From Pseudomonas lactis (lineage in GTDB: Bacteria > Pseudomonadota > Gammaproteobacteria > Pseudomonadales > Pseudomonadaceae): a stretch of 64,000 nucleotides of DNA. Position numbers and translations under genes: made by a program. The stretch's first letter is position 1; each line of letters begins with the position of its first letter. The notes under the pieces are model-generated. The model was not told where the DNA came from. It saw only the letters and a program-made list of their open reading frames with translations, and did no database searches. This document shows positions 10,980 to 20,352 of this stretch, piece after piece. The stretch lies in the NCBI RefSeq assembly GCF_001439845.1, contig NZ_JYLO01000001.1:558001-622000 (forward strand), read 5' to 3'.

Positions 10980-10995
10980 TGCAAAGGCTGTGCCT
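10980..10995 (-). promoter_or_regulatory. Sigma-54 (RpoN) promoter of urtA
   Basis: Read on the minus strand the bases are AGGCACAGCCTTTGCA. This matches the -24/-12 consensus TGGCAC-N5-TTGCA with the essential GG and GC exactly ten bases apart. Transcription would start near 10969, giving a leader of about 40 nt before urtA. Urea transport is a known NtrC/RpoN target in Pseudomonas, so context agrees. Confidence 0.85.
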
Positions 10996-11048
10996 GCGAC
11001 CTGCCGCAACGGTTTTAACGGGGATTCAGGGCCAGGCAGCGGCGGTTA

Positions 11049-11065
11049 TGCACCAGCCTGGCGCT
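11049..11065 (-). promoter_or_regulatory. Probable NtrC-binding site upstream of urtA
   Basis: TGCACCAGCCTGGCGCT is an imperfect dyad fitting the NtrC enhancer GCACC-N5-GGTGC with one mismatch. Its centre lies about 88 bases upstream of the predicted sigma-54 start, the usual distance for an enhancer. A second site is not obvious nearby. Confidence 0.6.
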
Positions 11066-11183
11066 GCAAGAGAGGACGCAGGCGTGACGCGCCTCAAAAA
11101 AGGGCGCCGGAGCAATATGCAGCGCAAGCTTGGCGCGCGGGTATCCCACGATGGTCACTTCTTTCGACTATCCAGGTGCTTTC

Positions 11184-14100
11184 ATGGACGATTCTTCTGC
11201 GCGTGACAAACGCGCGGCACTGCCTCGCGGCCACGCCAAACTGGGGCAGCTCAGCCCCGCCTTTATCAGCACTGACGATGCCGCGCGTTATATTCACGAG
11301 CAAATCGGTAGCCAGCGTGAGGTGGAGTACGCCAGTGTCATTCTGCGGCGCCTGAGCGATAACCTGTACGTTGCCAGCGAACCGCGCGCGGGCAAGCCCA
11401 CCACGTTCGACTGGAATCTGTTGCTGGACCGCGAACATACGGCCGGCGAGTTCGTGAACCCCGAGGGCTACCAGATTGTGGCGAGCCTGCACTCTCACCC
11501 CAGTTCTCTGGACTTTGTAAAACGTACTTACCTCAAGTGGACGCTGCAGCAGATGCAGGCGTTCATGAGTTTTTATTCCACGCCGGACATTTACTTCAAT
11601 CACCAGGACCGTGCGCGTTTTACCCAGGCTTATCTCTCGGGGCCAGATGGCGCGCTGTTGCGCTACACACCCAGCAACTCCGCCGCCGAGACCGGGTTTG
11701 TGCACTGGCTGGACACCAATGGGCCATGGTCCTCGCCCCATGCCCATGACGGCACGCTGGAAGGCATCTACAAAAAGCTGGCTGCGGTGGGCCGGTTGAC
11801 CTTTGTGCAATCCAGCGCTGCCTGGGGCAGTTCGACAGGGGATGTTCCCGCCGACTGGCAACCCTATCAGCCCTTCAGTGCGCCAGCGATGCCATTGCCC
11901 TGCGGGCCAGTGTTTATCAGCGCTGAGCAGGCGTTGTCGTATGCCTGGTCGCGCATTCAGCGCGCTCCCACCGCCCGGCAGCGGGTGCTGTTGCTCAAGC
12001 ATGATCTGCAAGAGTTGTTTGTCGCGGCGCAGCCGGAACTCACCAGTACCGTCAGCGATCAGTTGCCCCTGTTGCCGACAGGGCTTCACCTGCTGGGTAT
12101 CTACTTTCACTCCCGGCCCTTGCCCGGCCAATACCCTGACCTGGATACCTGGCTGTATAAGAACTTTGTCAGCCCGTTGGAGCTGGCCACGCATATCGCG
12201 CAATTTCGGCAGTATGCGCTGGGGGCCCAATCTACCCTGGGCGTGTCGTTGTACATCCGCATGCGCGACGAGGCGATCCTGCGCTATCGGTTTTCAGGCT
12301 CGGCGGCGGAGACTGCGTTGTTTACCCGCTCGAGCACGGGGGAAGTGGGTGACAACGGCACGCAGGCGGCCTTGCAAGCCGGTACGTTGTTGACCCGGGC
12401 GTTCGTCTTGCGGGTGGCGGCAGCGGGGGAATTGACCGTCGAGAAAACCAGTGCCCTGTGGGACCGTGCCGGCGTGGTCGACGCACAGTGGAAACCCTAT
12501 TCCCTGGTGGCCCTGCCCAGCTTGAGCCGTGGCTTTCTCAGCGCCGATGATGCGGCCCGTCATGCCCACGAACGCATCGGCGCACGGCGTGATCGCGAGT
12601 ATGGCGGGACGATCCTGCAACGCGCAGATGGTCGTTATGTGGCGACCGAGCCTGTGGCGACTGGGCCCTGGCCGTTCGCCTTTGCGGGGCTGTACCCGAA
12701 GGACCGGCAAGGCGCGCCGATCATTCTGCACGCCGGGTGCCGGTTGCAGGGGCTTTACGGCTCGCGCATCGCCCTGTCACTGGCCGACCCCGCCGAGGCG
12801 TTGACGCTCAAGTGGACGCGTCAGGATGCCGAGCTCAACGGGCAGATGTTCCGTGACCAGGACGTACACCCGATTTTGCAGGCCGGGGTAACCGCTTATC
12901 TGTCCGGCGCCGAGGACTGCCTGATCGCCTACCAGCCAGGGCACACGACAGCCGAGTGGGTGTTGCATTGGCAAGCCGAAGCCATCAGCGGTATCAGCCA
13001 GATAGCCAAGAACCTGGCCAATGGCACGATGAAACCCGCCGATGTGGTGCGCAAACTGGCCGAGGCCGGCACCTTGCGGGTGGTGATCGGCAATGCGTTG
13101 TGGGGGCCGAGTGGGTCCATCGAACTGGATTGGGGCCCGTACGTGCGCAGTATTGCCTGGCAGCGTCCCGAGCAGCCGAGCCATGGCGCGCTGTTTGAGA
13201 GCGCCGACGCGGCGGCCTTGGATGCGCTCGCTCGAGTACCTTACAACCCGGAGCAACACCGCTATTTTTTCTGTTTTATCCTTAAACACACGTCGCGCAA
13301 TGACTACGTGGCCAGCGAGTGTGTGCCGATCACCCTGCAATCACCGATGCTGACGCTTGCCAGCCTGTACGCGAGTACCGGCCCTGATACTTATCAGCTG
13401 CCCGAGGGGTTTGAGTGTGAGGCGCTTTATTACACCAACCAATGGGCCGGCAATGGTGCCACGGCCTGGCTGGAGCGCTGCTTTATGTTGCCTGCGCACC
13501 TGGACATCGCCGTGTCCCAGGCACGCTTGATCACACGCGGGTCCGCTCTGGGCGCGGCGGTCTATATCGCGACACCCCAGGGGGCTTTGCTGTGCTATCG
13601 CTCGTCATCGCCCAAGTCCTTGTTTGACTCGCAAAGCGAGGGCGACAGCCTGGAGACGATCGAGGCCAAGTTGAAGGGCGGCACCCTTGAACCGCTGAAG
13701 TTTATTCGCAAGGTCGCCGAGGCGGGCGAGCTGCGTGTGGTGATGCAGAGTCCTTGTTGGGACCGCACTGGCGCGGTCAGCAGGTTATGGAACCCGTATG
13801 CGAACCTGTCACGCCGTCGCTTGAGCCCGGTCTTTGTGTCGATGGACGACGCTGCCCGCTACGTGCGACGGCGTGTTGCGGTGACGCAATTGCAGGCGTA
13901 CGGCGGGCTTATCCTGCGTCGCGATGACGGCGGGTTCGTAGCCTCCGAGCCTTTGGTGATTGCCGATGAAGTCTTCGATCTCAAATGGATTTTCCCCGAT
14001 GAGCTGGTGACGCGGGGGGACTACCCCATACGTACCACGGTGGTAGCCAGCTATCACTCGAGGCCCGCGTCCCAATGGCCGTTTTTGCTGACGGCGGCCG

Positions 14101-15740
14101 AAGCCTCTGTGTACAGCAATACGTTTTCCACCCGCTTGCTGGCTCATGCCTTGGCGGCTGGTGAGAAGCGCCTGTATCACTACCTGCTGGGGCCTGACGG
14201 TTCGCTGACCTGCCTATGGCCCGAGCCGCGGGGCAAGTACCCGCAAATTACCGAGCAACAACTGGTCACCCACCCCAAAAGCCGTCATGACTGGCTGACC
14301 GCGCCACTGGAACGCCAGATACGGGCAGGGGAACTGGCGCCGTCGGAGTACGTCAACCGTATTGCCCGCAGTTTTACCCTGAGTGTGGTGCAGGGCAGTG
14401 CGATGTGGGGGGAGCCGGGCGTCGTGTCCGGGTGGAGCGCTTTTGCGACGCCCGCCAAAAGTGACGGCCAGTATGCCCAGGCGCGCCATGAGCCCGCGTA
14501 CAGCCCGATGTTCATCCAGGCCGACGATGCCGTGCGGCATGTCCACGGGCAGATGGCGCAGCGCTCGCAATTGATGTTCGGGTACGTCCTCAAGTCGATG
14601 GATAACGGTGGCTACGTGGCGACGTTGCCGGTGAGTGACGGCGGTTCGAAGCTGGCTCGCCGCCGGGTGTTCAGCAGTGCGGGCTATCCGTATCGCTACG
14701 GCTTGGCGGGCATGTATATCTGTGTGCCCGAACAGGCAGATTTTTACCCAGCGGGAGGTGTGCGCACGGGAGATGATGTCTACCGAGGGTTGTTCTCGCC
14801 CACCGAACTGCTCGGTGCGTTTCATCAGGTGCAAGCCACGACAGCTCGTTCGGTGCTGCCGATGTATTTTTCTTGTGCTGACGGCGCCTTGCTCAAGTTT
14901 GTCGCGCGCGATACGCGGGGTATCTCATACAGCGATGCGGTCAATCTGCGCCTGCGCTTGTTGAGCCCGACAGACTATATCCAACGTGTCGCGGCGGCGG
15001 GGGATCTGCGGGTGTTGCAGTCCAGTGCAAGCTGGCTGGGGGCGGGGGTAGTCGGGGCCCACTGGCAGCCGGGCCGCTCGCGTGCGGTCATTCCTGCGGG
15101 TGAGCGCCAGCTGGGATTGGGACCGTTGCACGCTCATCGCGATGATGCCGCGTGGTTCTCCCAGGCGTATGTCGGCGGCTACACGGACCAGCAGTACCTG
15201 AGTGCTCTGTTGACGGACCCTATGGGCAGCAGCCATCTTCCCGTATTGCCAATGCTGGACGACGGTTTTCCTTCCTCGCACGCTGAAGGTTTGTTTGATA
15301 GCCGCGGGTTGCCGGGCAAATACCGGATCACGGCAGCCCATCTGCTGTTCCACGCAGGCCTTGATCAGCCGGCGGATGTGGCGCAGAACGCTTTTCGTAC
15401 TCACTTCGTGTCGTGGCGCGAGTTGGCGTATTACGTTCACGAGTTGAAGCGAAAGGGCTTGCCGATCGTCACGTTCTATCTGTCTGCACGGGATGGCGCA
15501 CTACTCGCCTATGCCCCGCACTGGAGCACTGAGGAATACAACCTGCTTGCCACGCCCGACAAATGGTCGGCCCAGACAGGCTATACCGCGCAGGCTCCGA
15601 CGCCTTCGCACTTCATCTCCGCACTCGCGCGAATCGGCCAGCTTCGCGTGGTGCGCAGCGGGGATTTCTGGACCGTGCGTGGGGTCCTGGGGGCTCAGTT
15701 GAAACTGTCGATCAGTCGTCCCCCCAAGGATGAATTGTGA
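11184..15740 (+). CDS. Giant protein with seven tandem DUF4329/JAB-like modules and a C-terminal KDEL
   Basis: About 1518 residues, no signal peptide or membrane segment. It consists of seven repeats of about 205 residues at roughly 23-232, 240-440, 447-658, 668-875, 880-1087, 1106-1297 and 1312-1510. Each begins like SPxFISADDAARYVH and ends like AAGxLRVVxSSAxWG...W.PY. The layout resembles DUF4329 or JAB-fold domains. Module 1 has HSHP (residues 103-106) followed by STPD (132-135), a JAMM-like metal signature; the others are degenerate (HSRP in modules 2 and 5, nothing recognisable elsewhere). The last four codons encode KDEL. ATG 11184 has AGGTG 7 nt upstream; ATG 11151 and TTG 11130 are alternatives. 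It diverges from urtA and converges on the copper operon. Function is unknown; an effector or a binding scaffold are possibilities. Confidence 0.8.
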   Translation: MDDSSARDKRAALPRGHAKLGQLSPAFISTDDAARYIHEQIGSQREVEYASVILRRLSDNLYVASEPRAGKPTTFDWNLLLDREHTAGEFVNPEGYQIVASLHSHPSSLDFVKRTYLKWTLQQMQAFMSFYSTPDIYFNHQDRARFTQAYLSGPDGALLRYTPSNSAAETGFVHWLDTNGPWSSPHAHDGTLEGIYKKLAAVGRLTFVQSSAAWGSSTGDVPADWQPYQPFSAPAMPLPCGPVFISAEQALSYAWSRIQRAPTARQRVLLLKHDLQELFVAAQPELTSTVSDQLPLLPTGLHLLGIYFHSRPLPGQYPDLDTWLYKNFVSPLELATHIAQFRQYALGAQSTLGVSLYIRMRDEAILRYRFSGSAAETALFTRSSTGEVGDNGTQAALQAGTLLTRAFVLRVAAAGELTVEKTSALWDRAGVVDAQWKPYSLVALPSLSRGFLSADDAARHAHERIGARRDREYGGTILQRADGRYVATEPVATGPWPFAFAGLYPKDRQGAPIILHAGCRLQGLYGSRIALSLADPAEALTLKWTRQDAELNGQMFRDQDVHPILQAGVTAYLSGAEDCLIAYQPGHTTAEWVLHWQAEAISGISQIAKNLANGTMKPADVVRKLAEAGTLRVVIGNALWGPSGSIELDWGPYVRSIAWQRPEQPSHGALFESADAAALDALARVPYNPEQHRYFFCFILKHTSRNDYVASECVPITLQSPMLTLASLYASTGPDTYQLPEGFECEALYYTNQWAGNGATAWLERCFMLPAHLDIAVSQARLITRGSALGAAVYIATPQGALLCYRSSSPKSLFDSQSEGDSLETIEAKLKGGTLEPLKFIRKVAEAGELRVVMQSPCWDRTGAVSRLWNPYANLSRRRLSPVFVSMDDAARYVRRRVAVTQLQAYGGLILRRDDGGFVASEPLVIADEVFDLKWIFPDELVTRGDYPIRTTVVASYHSRPASQWPFLLTAAEASVYSNTFSTRLLAHALAAGEKRLYHYLLGPDGSLTCLWPEPRGKYPQITEQQLVTHPKSRHDWLTAPLERQIRAGELAPSEYVNRIARSFTLSVVQGSAMWGEPGVVSGWSAFATPAKSDGQYAQARHEPAYSPMFIQADDAVRHVHGQMAQRSQLMFGYVLKSMDNGGYVATLPVSDGGSKLARRRVFSSAGYPYRYGLAGMYICVPEQADFYPAGGVRTGDDVYRGLFSPTELLGAFHQVQATTARSVLPMYFSCADGALLKFVARDTRGISYSDAVNLRLRLLSPTDYIQRVAAAGDLRVLQSSASWLGAGVVGAHWQPGRSRAVIPAGERQLGLGPLHAHRDDAAWFSQAYVGGYTDQQYLSALLTDPMGSSHLPVLPMLDDGFPSSHAEGLFDSRGLPGKYRITAAHLLFHAGLDQPADVAQNAFRTHFVSWRELAYYVHELKRKGLPIVTFYLSARDGALLAYAPHWSTEEYNLLATPDKWSAQTGYTAQAPTPSHFISALARIGQLRVVRSGDFWTVRGVLGAQLKLSISRPPKDEL

Positions 15741-15755
15741 ACACCACTGCCTGCG

Positions 15756-17138
15756 TCAGGCGGAGCCTGAAGTGGGCTCTCTGTGGCCAAGAACACGCGA
15801 CAGCACCAGGCGATCCAATGCCCACACGGCGATCAAGGAAGCCCCCACCAACGGGAAGATAATCGCCAGCCCGAGCATGATCGCCATCGCGGTTTTCCAT
15901 TTGGGCAGGTCGTGGCGTAGCGGCGGTACACCCAGCCCACCCTGGGGCCGACGCTTCCACCAGATCACCACGCCGCTGACCGCGCTGAGCAGAATCATCA
16001 GGCAGATCACCAGCACGATCAGTTGGTTGACCCAGCCGAACATCTTGCCTTCGTGCAGCATCACACCCGTCTCGGTGGCGCGTGCGACCAGGTTGTAATG
16101 ATCCCAACGCACATCGGCCAGGACCTTGCCAGTGTACTGGTCCACGTGCAGGGTGGCGTCGTTGCGCGGGTCGTCGGCGAACACCGCGACGGTGAACACA
16201 CCGGTGGCGGTGGTGGGGAAGGTGATGCTGTAGCCGGGCTCGACCTTGCGCGCGTTGGCCAGGTCGACCACCTGTTGCAGGCGCACCGTGGGTGCGGCCG
16301 GGCCTGCGTGCATTGCGCCGTGATTCATGTGTTCGGCGTGGTCGCCTGACATCGGCATCGGCGTGTTTTCCAAGGCCCAGGGCACGGTTTGCTGGGTGGC
16401 CGTGTTGAGCACACGGGCCTGCTGGTCGGACTGCGGCACGTTGTTCCACATCGCTGCCGGGAAGGTGTTCCACAGGTCGGCGTATTGCTTGCCCCAGAAA
16501 CCGGTCCAGGTCATACCGCTGAGCAGCATCACCAGCAGGAACGCCGCGCCCCAGAAACCGGCGACAGCGTGCAGGTCGCGCCAGAACAAGCGGCCACGGC
16601 TACCCAGGCGCGGCCACAACACCCCGGCCGAGGACTTGCCCCGCGGCCACCATAGGTACAGGCCGGACACCACCAGCATCACGCCCCAGCCAGCGGCGAG
16701 TTCAATCAGGCGGTCGCCGACGGTGCCGATCATCAGCTCGCCGTGCAGGACACGGGCGATGGCTTGCAGGTTGTTTTTTGCATCCTGCTCACCGAGGACG
16801 GTGCCGCGATACGGGTCGATGAACACTGTCACTTCGTGGGCACCGTTGCGCATCACGAATTGCGCGCTGCGAGTGGCGTCGGCAGGGGGCAGGTATTTAC
16901 TGATCGCGGCGTGAGGGTAGGCGGCCTGGGCGCGCTGCAGTTGCTCGTCGGCGCTCAGCGCATGTTCGGCGGCGGGCACGGTGAGCAGGTGGCCGTACAT
17001 CAGCGGGTCGAGCTGGGGTTTGAACAGGTAGATGATGCCGGTGAGGGCCAGCAGCAGCATGAAGGGGGCGACGAAGAGGCCGGCGTAGAAATGCCAGCGC
17101 CAGGCCAGGTTGTAGAAGGAGATCTTTTGCGTGGTCAT
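15756..17138 (-). CDS. PepSY-associated membrane protein of the copper operon
   Basis: A 460-residue inner-membrane protein of the PepSY_TM (PiuB-like) family. Four clear transmembrane regions are visible, the first at about residues 17-40 and the last near 415-440, with two periplasmic PepSY segments (FIDPYRGTVLGEQ and HVDQYTGKVLADVRWD). WRWHFYAGLF at the start and GLYLWWPRG are family hallmarks. The His/Met-rich stretch HAEHMNHGAMHAG (about residue 272) suggests copper handling. Such proteins are thought to reduce metals or metallophores after uptake. It is last in an operon behind the OprC-type receptor; a REPIN fills the gap. Confidence 0.85.
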   Translation of the reverse strand: MTTQKISFYNLAWRWHFYAGLFVAPFMLLLALTGIIYLFKPQLDPLMYGHLLTVPAAEHALSADEQLQRAQAAYPHAAISKYLPPADATRSAQFVMRNGAHEVTVFIDPYRGTVLGEQDAKNNLQAIARVLHGELMIGTVGDRLIELAAGWGVMLVVSGLYLWWPRGKSSAGVLWPRLGSRGRLFWRDLHAVAGFWGAAFLLVMLLSGMTWTGFWGKQYADLWNTFPAAMWNNVPQSDQQARVLNTATQQTVPWALENTPMPMSGDHAEHMNHGAMHAGPAAPTVRLQQVVDLANARKVEPGYSITFPTTATGVFTVAVFADDPRNDATLHVDQYTGKVLADVRWDHYNLVARATETGVMLHEGKMFGWVNQLIVLVICLMILLSAVSGVVIWWKRRPQGGLGVPPLRHDLPKWKTAMAIMLGLAIIFPLVGASLIAVWALDRLVLSRVLGHREPTSGSA

Positions 17139-17187
17139 CGGGTGCTCCGCACAAGGCTTTTGATTTTTCTTGGTCTGTTACATCGTC

Positions 17188-17252
17188 ATCGCAGGCAAGC
17201 CAGCTCCCACAGGGGCCTGTAATCCATCTGTGGGAGCTGGCTTGCCTGCGAT
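17188..17252. repeat. REP doublet between oprC and the PepSY gene
   Basis: ATCGCAGGCAAGCCAGCTCC and its inverted copy flank a 17-nt spacer. Both units match the REP consensus seen elsewhere in the window. The organisation equals the doublet at 2534-2598. Confidence 0.9.
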
Positions 17253-17256
17253 GCTT

Positions 17257-19317
17257 TTAGAAGCTCATGTCCACCTTGGTCCAGAGCGTACGCCCCGGCT
17301 CCTTGATGGCCTGCGGGTCGTTCGCCGGGTAACCGAAGCCTGCGTTACCGGCCAGGTTCAAGTGCTCGGCATAAGCCTTGCCGAACAAATTGTCGACCCC
17401 GGTGCTGACCTTGAAGTTCTTGTTGATGCGGTATGCCGCATTCAACGAGAACACGCCAAAGCCGCCACTTTTGTCGTAGTCCTTGCCAACCACGTTGCCC
17501 TTGTTCGAGTCGATGCGGTTTTGTGCAGCAACTAGCCGCCACAAGGCGCCGGCGCTCCAGTCGTCTTCGCTGTAAGTCAGGCCCAGGCGCGTGTCCAGTG
17601 GTGGCATTTGTGGCAGGGCCTTGCCGTCGCTGCTGTTCTTGCCCCAGGCATAGGCGAGGCTGGCGTCGGCTTTCCAGTGTTGGCTCAGCTTGTACGCCGC
17701 GCCCACTTCGCCGCCCATGATGCGTGCGTCCACATTGCGCGCCTGGGAGGTGATGCCCATCATGCCGGGCCTGTAGTCGAACAGGATGAAGTCGCGCACC
17801 TGGCCGACATAGCCCGAGGCCCAGGCTTCCAGGTCGGCGCTCTTGTACTGGGCGCCGAAGTCGAGCTGGGTGGTTTTCTCCGGTTTCACGCTGTCGAAGG
17901 CATTCACCGAGCCGCCCGCGCCGGTGTTGGGGGAAAACAGTTCCCAGTAATCCGGGAAACGTTGCGCGTGGCCCAGGCCGGCATACAGCGTGGTGGGGGT
18001 GTCCGCCAGGTCGTGCTCATAACGCACAAAGCCCGAGGGCAATGTATCGGCGCGGGTGTCGCCGGCAGTCGGGTTCGGGCGCGACATCATTCCCGAGCCG
18101 GTGCGTTGACGAAAATCCTTCGCCGAGGCGCGGTCCAGGCGTGCGCCGGTGATCAGGCGATCGTTGTCGGCGGCGTACCAGGTCAATTCGCCGAACACGC
18201 CGTAGTTGTGGAAATTGGCGTCCTTGTTGCGCGGCAAATCCTTGTAGGTGTCGATGCCCATACTGCTGCGCGCACGGTGTTCATTGGTCTGCGCATCCAG
18301 GCCGCTGATCAATTGCACATCCGCCCAGCGCCAGGTCGCCTTGATGCGTGCGCCAAGGGTGCGGCGGTCGACGTTAGACGCCATGGGCCCCGCCATCATG
18401 CCGGTGCCCGAAGGGACGCGCAGGCTGTAGTTGTCCATCACATGGTCGGCGTAGTTGTAGTAGACCTGGGCTTCGACCTTATCCAACACCTCGCCGAGAT
18501 TGGATTTCTCGAAACGCAGCCCCAGGCTTTCGCGCAGGAACTGCGAGCCGTCCATGCCACGCCCGGCGTAGCGCGCCTCGCCGTCGCCACGCCCGGCGGT
18601 GAGTTCCAGCAGGGTGTCGGCGTCGGGCGTGAAGCCCACGGCCACGTCACCGTTCCACTTGTCATAGCGCGAGGCGACGGTGTCGTTGTTGCCGTCCTTG
18701 TAATCGTCGGCATGGGCCTGGTTGCCGATAAAGCGCATGTAGCCCAATGGGCCGCCAGCAGCGGCATCGATGACCTTGTCGAAACGCCCGTTGGAGCCGG
18801 CCAATACGCTGGCGTTGACCCGCGTGCCCAACTCGCCGAACTGCTCCGGCTCACGCTCGAACAGGATGGTGCCGGCAGACGCGCCTGGGCCCCATAGCAC
18901 GGTTTGCGGGCCTTTGATTACGGTGAGCTTGTCGTAGGTTTCCGGCGAGATGTACGAGGTGGGGGCATCCATCCGCCCAGGGCACGCGCCGAGCATCATG
19001 CCGCCGTTGGTGAGGATATTCAGGCGCGAGCCGAACATGCCGCGCAGCACCGGGTCGCCATTGGTGCCGCCGTTGCGCACCAGGGCGAAGCCGGGGATGG
19101 TCTTGAGGTAGTCGCCGCCATCGCTGGCGGGCACCGGTTGGCGCGGGTCTTTGGGGTTGGTGACCACGGTCAGCGGTGAGCTGGGGGCGATAGCGGTGAT
19201 GACCGTGGGGCTCAGCTCATGCTCGCCGGCGTGAGCGTGGGCAGCCAATAGTGCGCCGCATAACGCGGTGAGCAGGGCAGTACTTCCCAAACGGGTGTCA
19301 GCAGAAAACCTGGACAT
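17257..19317 (-). CDS. oprC: TonB-dependent copper receptor OprC
   Basis: Outer-membrane receptor of 686 residues with a signal peptide ending AHAHA, a plug domain (LRGMFGSRLNILTNGG) and a beta barrel ending in aromatic SF. The copper site known from P. aeruginosa OprC, CxxxM plus HxM, is present: Cys112-Met116 in ACPGRMD and His292-Met294 in DHVMD. The 180-residue spacing equals what I recall for PAO1 OprC. ATG 19317 has GGA 8 nt upstream; in-frame codons at 19329 and 19332 lack one. Its neighbours (PCu(A)C, DUF2946, PepSY) support copper import. Confidence 0.95.
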   Translation of the reverse strand: MSRFSADTRLGSTALLTALCGALLAAHAHAGEHELSPTVITAIAPSSPLTVVTNPKDPRQPVPASDGGDYLKTIPGFALVRNGGTNGDPVLRGMFGSRLNILTNGGMMLGACPGRMDAPTSYISPETYDKLTVIKGPQTVLWGPGASAGTILFEREPEQFGELGTRVNASVLAGSNGRFDKVIDAAAGGPLGYMRFIGNQAHADDYKDGNNDTVASRYDKWNGDVAVGFTPDADTLLELTAGRGDGEARYAGRGMDGSQFLRESLGLRFEKSNLGEVLDKVEAQVYYNYADHVMDNYSLRVPSGTGMMAGPMASNVDRRTLGARIKATWRWADVQLISGLDAQTNEHRARSSMGIDTYKDLPRNKDANFHNYGVFGELTWYAADNDRLITGARLDRASAKDFRQRTGSGMMSRPNPTAGDTRADTLPSGFVRYEHDLADTPTTLYAGLGHAQRFPDYWELFSPNTGAGGSVNAFDSVKPEKTTQLDFGAQYKSADLEAWASGYVGQVRDFILFDYRPGMMGITSQARNVDARIMGGEVGAAYKLSQHWKADASLAYAWGKNSSDGKALPQMPPLDTRLGLTYSEDDWSAGALWRLVAAQNRIDSNKGNVVGKDYDKSGGFGVFSLNAAYRINKNFKVSTGVDNLFGKAYAEHLNLAGNAGFGYPANDPQAIKEPGRTLWTKVDMSF

Positions 19318-19410
19318 GACAAATTCCATCAATCAATCGTAAACAACACGGCCAGCAGCCTACGGCTGTCTGTCTAAAGTCGGCCGGGGTGAAGTAACGC
19401 GGTGAAGGGC

Positions 19411-19812
19411 TTACGAAGCGATGGGCGGCGCACGGCTACGGGCGCCGGGGAAGATGCTCTGCCGGGCATGGCCCAGGCGCGTGGCGGGGGTGAGGGCGTT
19501 GGCGGGCGGCGGGGTGCCGAGGGTTACGTAGGAGACGCTGCCGGGCAGGGCCGGGCAACTGAACAGCAGGTCGCAATAGCCGCACTTGGCCCAGAGTGCG
19601 TGGTGTTCGGCGGGGGCTTGGGTGTGATGGGGTTCGCCGTGGTCGCTCGGCATCTCCATGGGCATTTCCATGGACATACCGGCGTGATGATCCATCGGCA
19701 TCGCCTGGGAAATCAGCGGACCGATAAAGATCATCAGCATGGCGAACAGGCTGATCCAACTGCCGCGCTTCACGCGGTAGTGGGGAGACAACCTGGCGCG
19801 AGGGGCGCCCAT
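19411..19812 (-). CDS. DUF2946 family protein (copper-associated, His/Met-rich)
   Basis: A 133-residue protein with a hydrophobic N-terminal segment (about residues 20-37, signal or anchor), a His/Met-rich stretch (PMDHHAGMSMEMPMEMPSDH, residues 39-58) and a conserved WAKCGYCDLL motif with a third Cys in FSCPAL. These features are typical of DUF2946 proteins beside copper receptors. The start is uncertain: the ATG at 19812 lacks a Shine-Dalgarno, and a GTG at 19773 would give a more usual signal peptide. It probably binds copper in the periplasm. Confidence 0.8.
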   Translation of the reverse strand: MGAPRARLSPHYRVKRGSWISLFAMLMIFIGPLISQAMPMDHHAGMSMEMPMEMPSDHGEPHHTQAPAEHHALWAKCGYCDLLFSCPALPGSVSYVTLGTPPPANALTPATRLGHARQSIFPGARSRAPPIAS

Positions 19813-19822
19813 CGAGGTTGGC

Positions 19823-20305
19823 TTACTGGGCGTGCATATGCTCGTGGCCGGCCATCGGTGGCGCTTTGTGCACCGACACTTGCACCTGGACCTTGCCAGC
19901 TTTCTCGAAGGTCAGGGTCAGTGGGAATTGCTTGCCATCGGCCAGCAGGCTGCGGTCTTTGAGGCCCAGCAGCATGACGTGGTAAGCCATCGGCGCGAAG
20001 GTCAGCTCACCCTTGGCCGGTACGGCGACGCTGGGCACTTGTTGCATCTTCATCAGATCGCCTTGCATCACATGCTCATGCAACTCGGCTTTCTCTGCGA
20101 CGCTGGTTTCAACGCCGAGCAGGCGATCCGGGGTAGCCCCGGTGTTATGAATCACAAAGTACGCCGCGACGGTGGGCGCATTCGGCGGCAATTCCTGGGA
20201 CCAGGGATTGCTGACCTCCAAGTCGCCGGCCTTGTAGTCCTCGGCATTGGCAGCACTGAACACCGGCAGCAGCAACGCAGCCAGAAGCAGGGAAGATTTA
20301 AGCAT
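19823..20305 (-). CDS. PCu(A)C-type periplasmic copper chaperone
   Basis: A 160-residue secreted protein with a signal peptide ending SAANA. It carries the PCu(A)C signature: HEHVM, then MKMQ, then YHVM at the expected distances, forming a Met/His copper(I) site. AAYFVIHNTG is also typical. The tail GHEHMHAQ adds further ligands. Such chaperones pass copper to cytochrome c oxidase or to membrane importers. It lies 10 nt upstream of the DUF2946 gene. Confidence 0.93.
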   Translation of the reverse strand: MLKSSLLLAALLLPVFSAANAEDYKAGDLEVSNPWSQELPPNAPTVAAYFVIHNTGATPDRLLGVETSVAEKAELHEHVMQGDLMKMQQVPSVAVPAKGELTFAPMAYHVMLLGLKDRSLLADGKQFPLTLTFEKAGKVQVQVSVHKAPPMAGHEHMHAQ

Positions 20306-20352
20306 GGCAGTTCTCCAGAACGGTTCTAAACGCAGTTCACTTGCGAAGAAAA

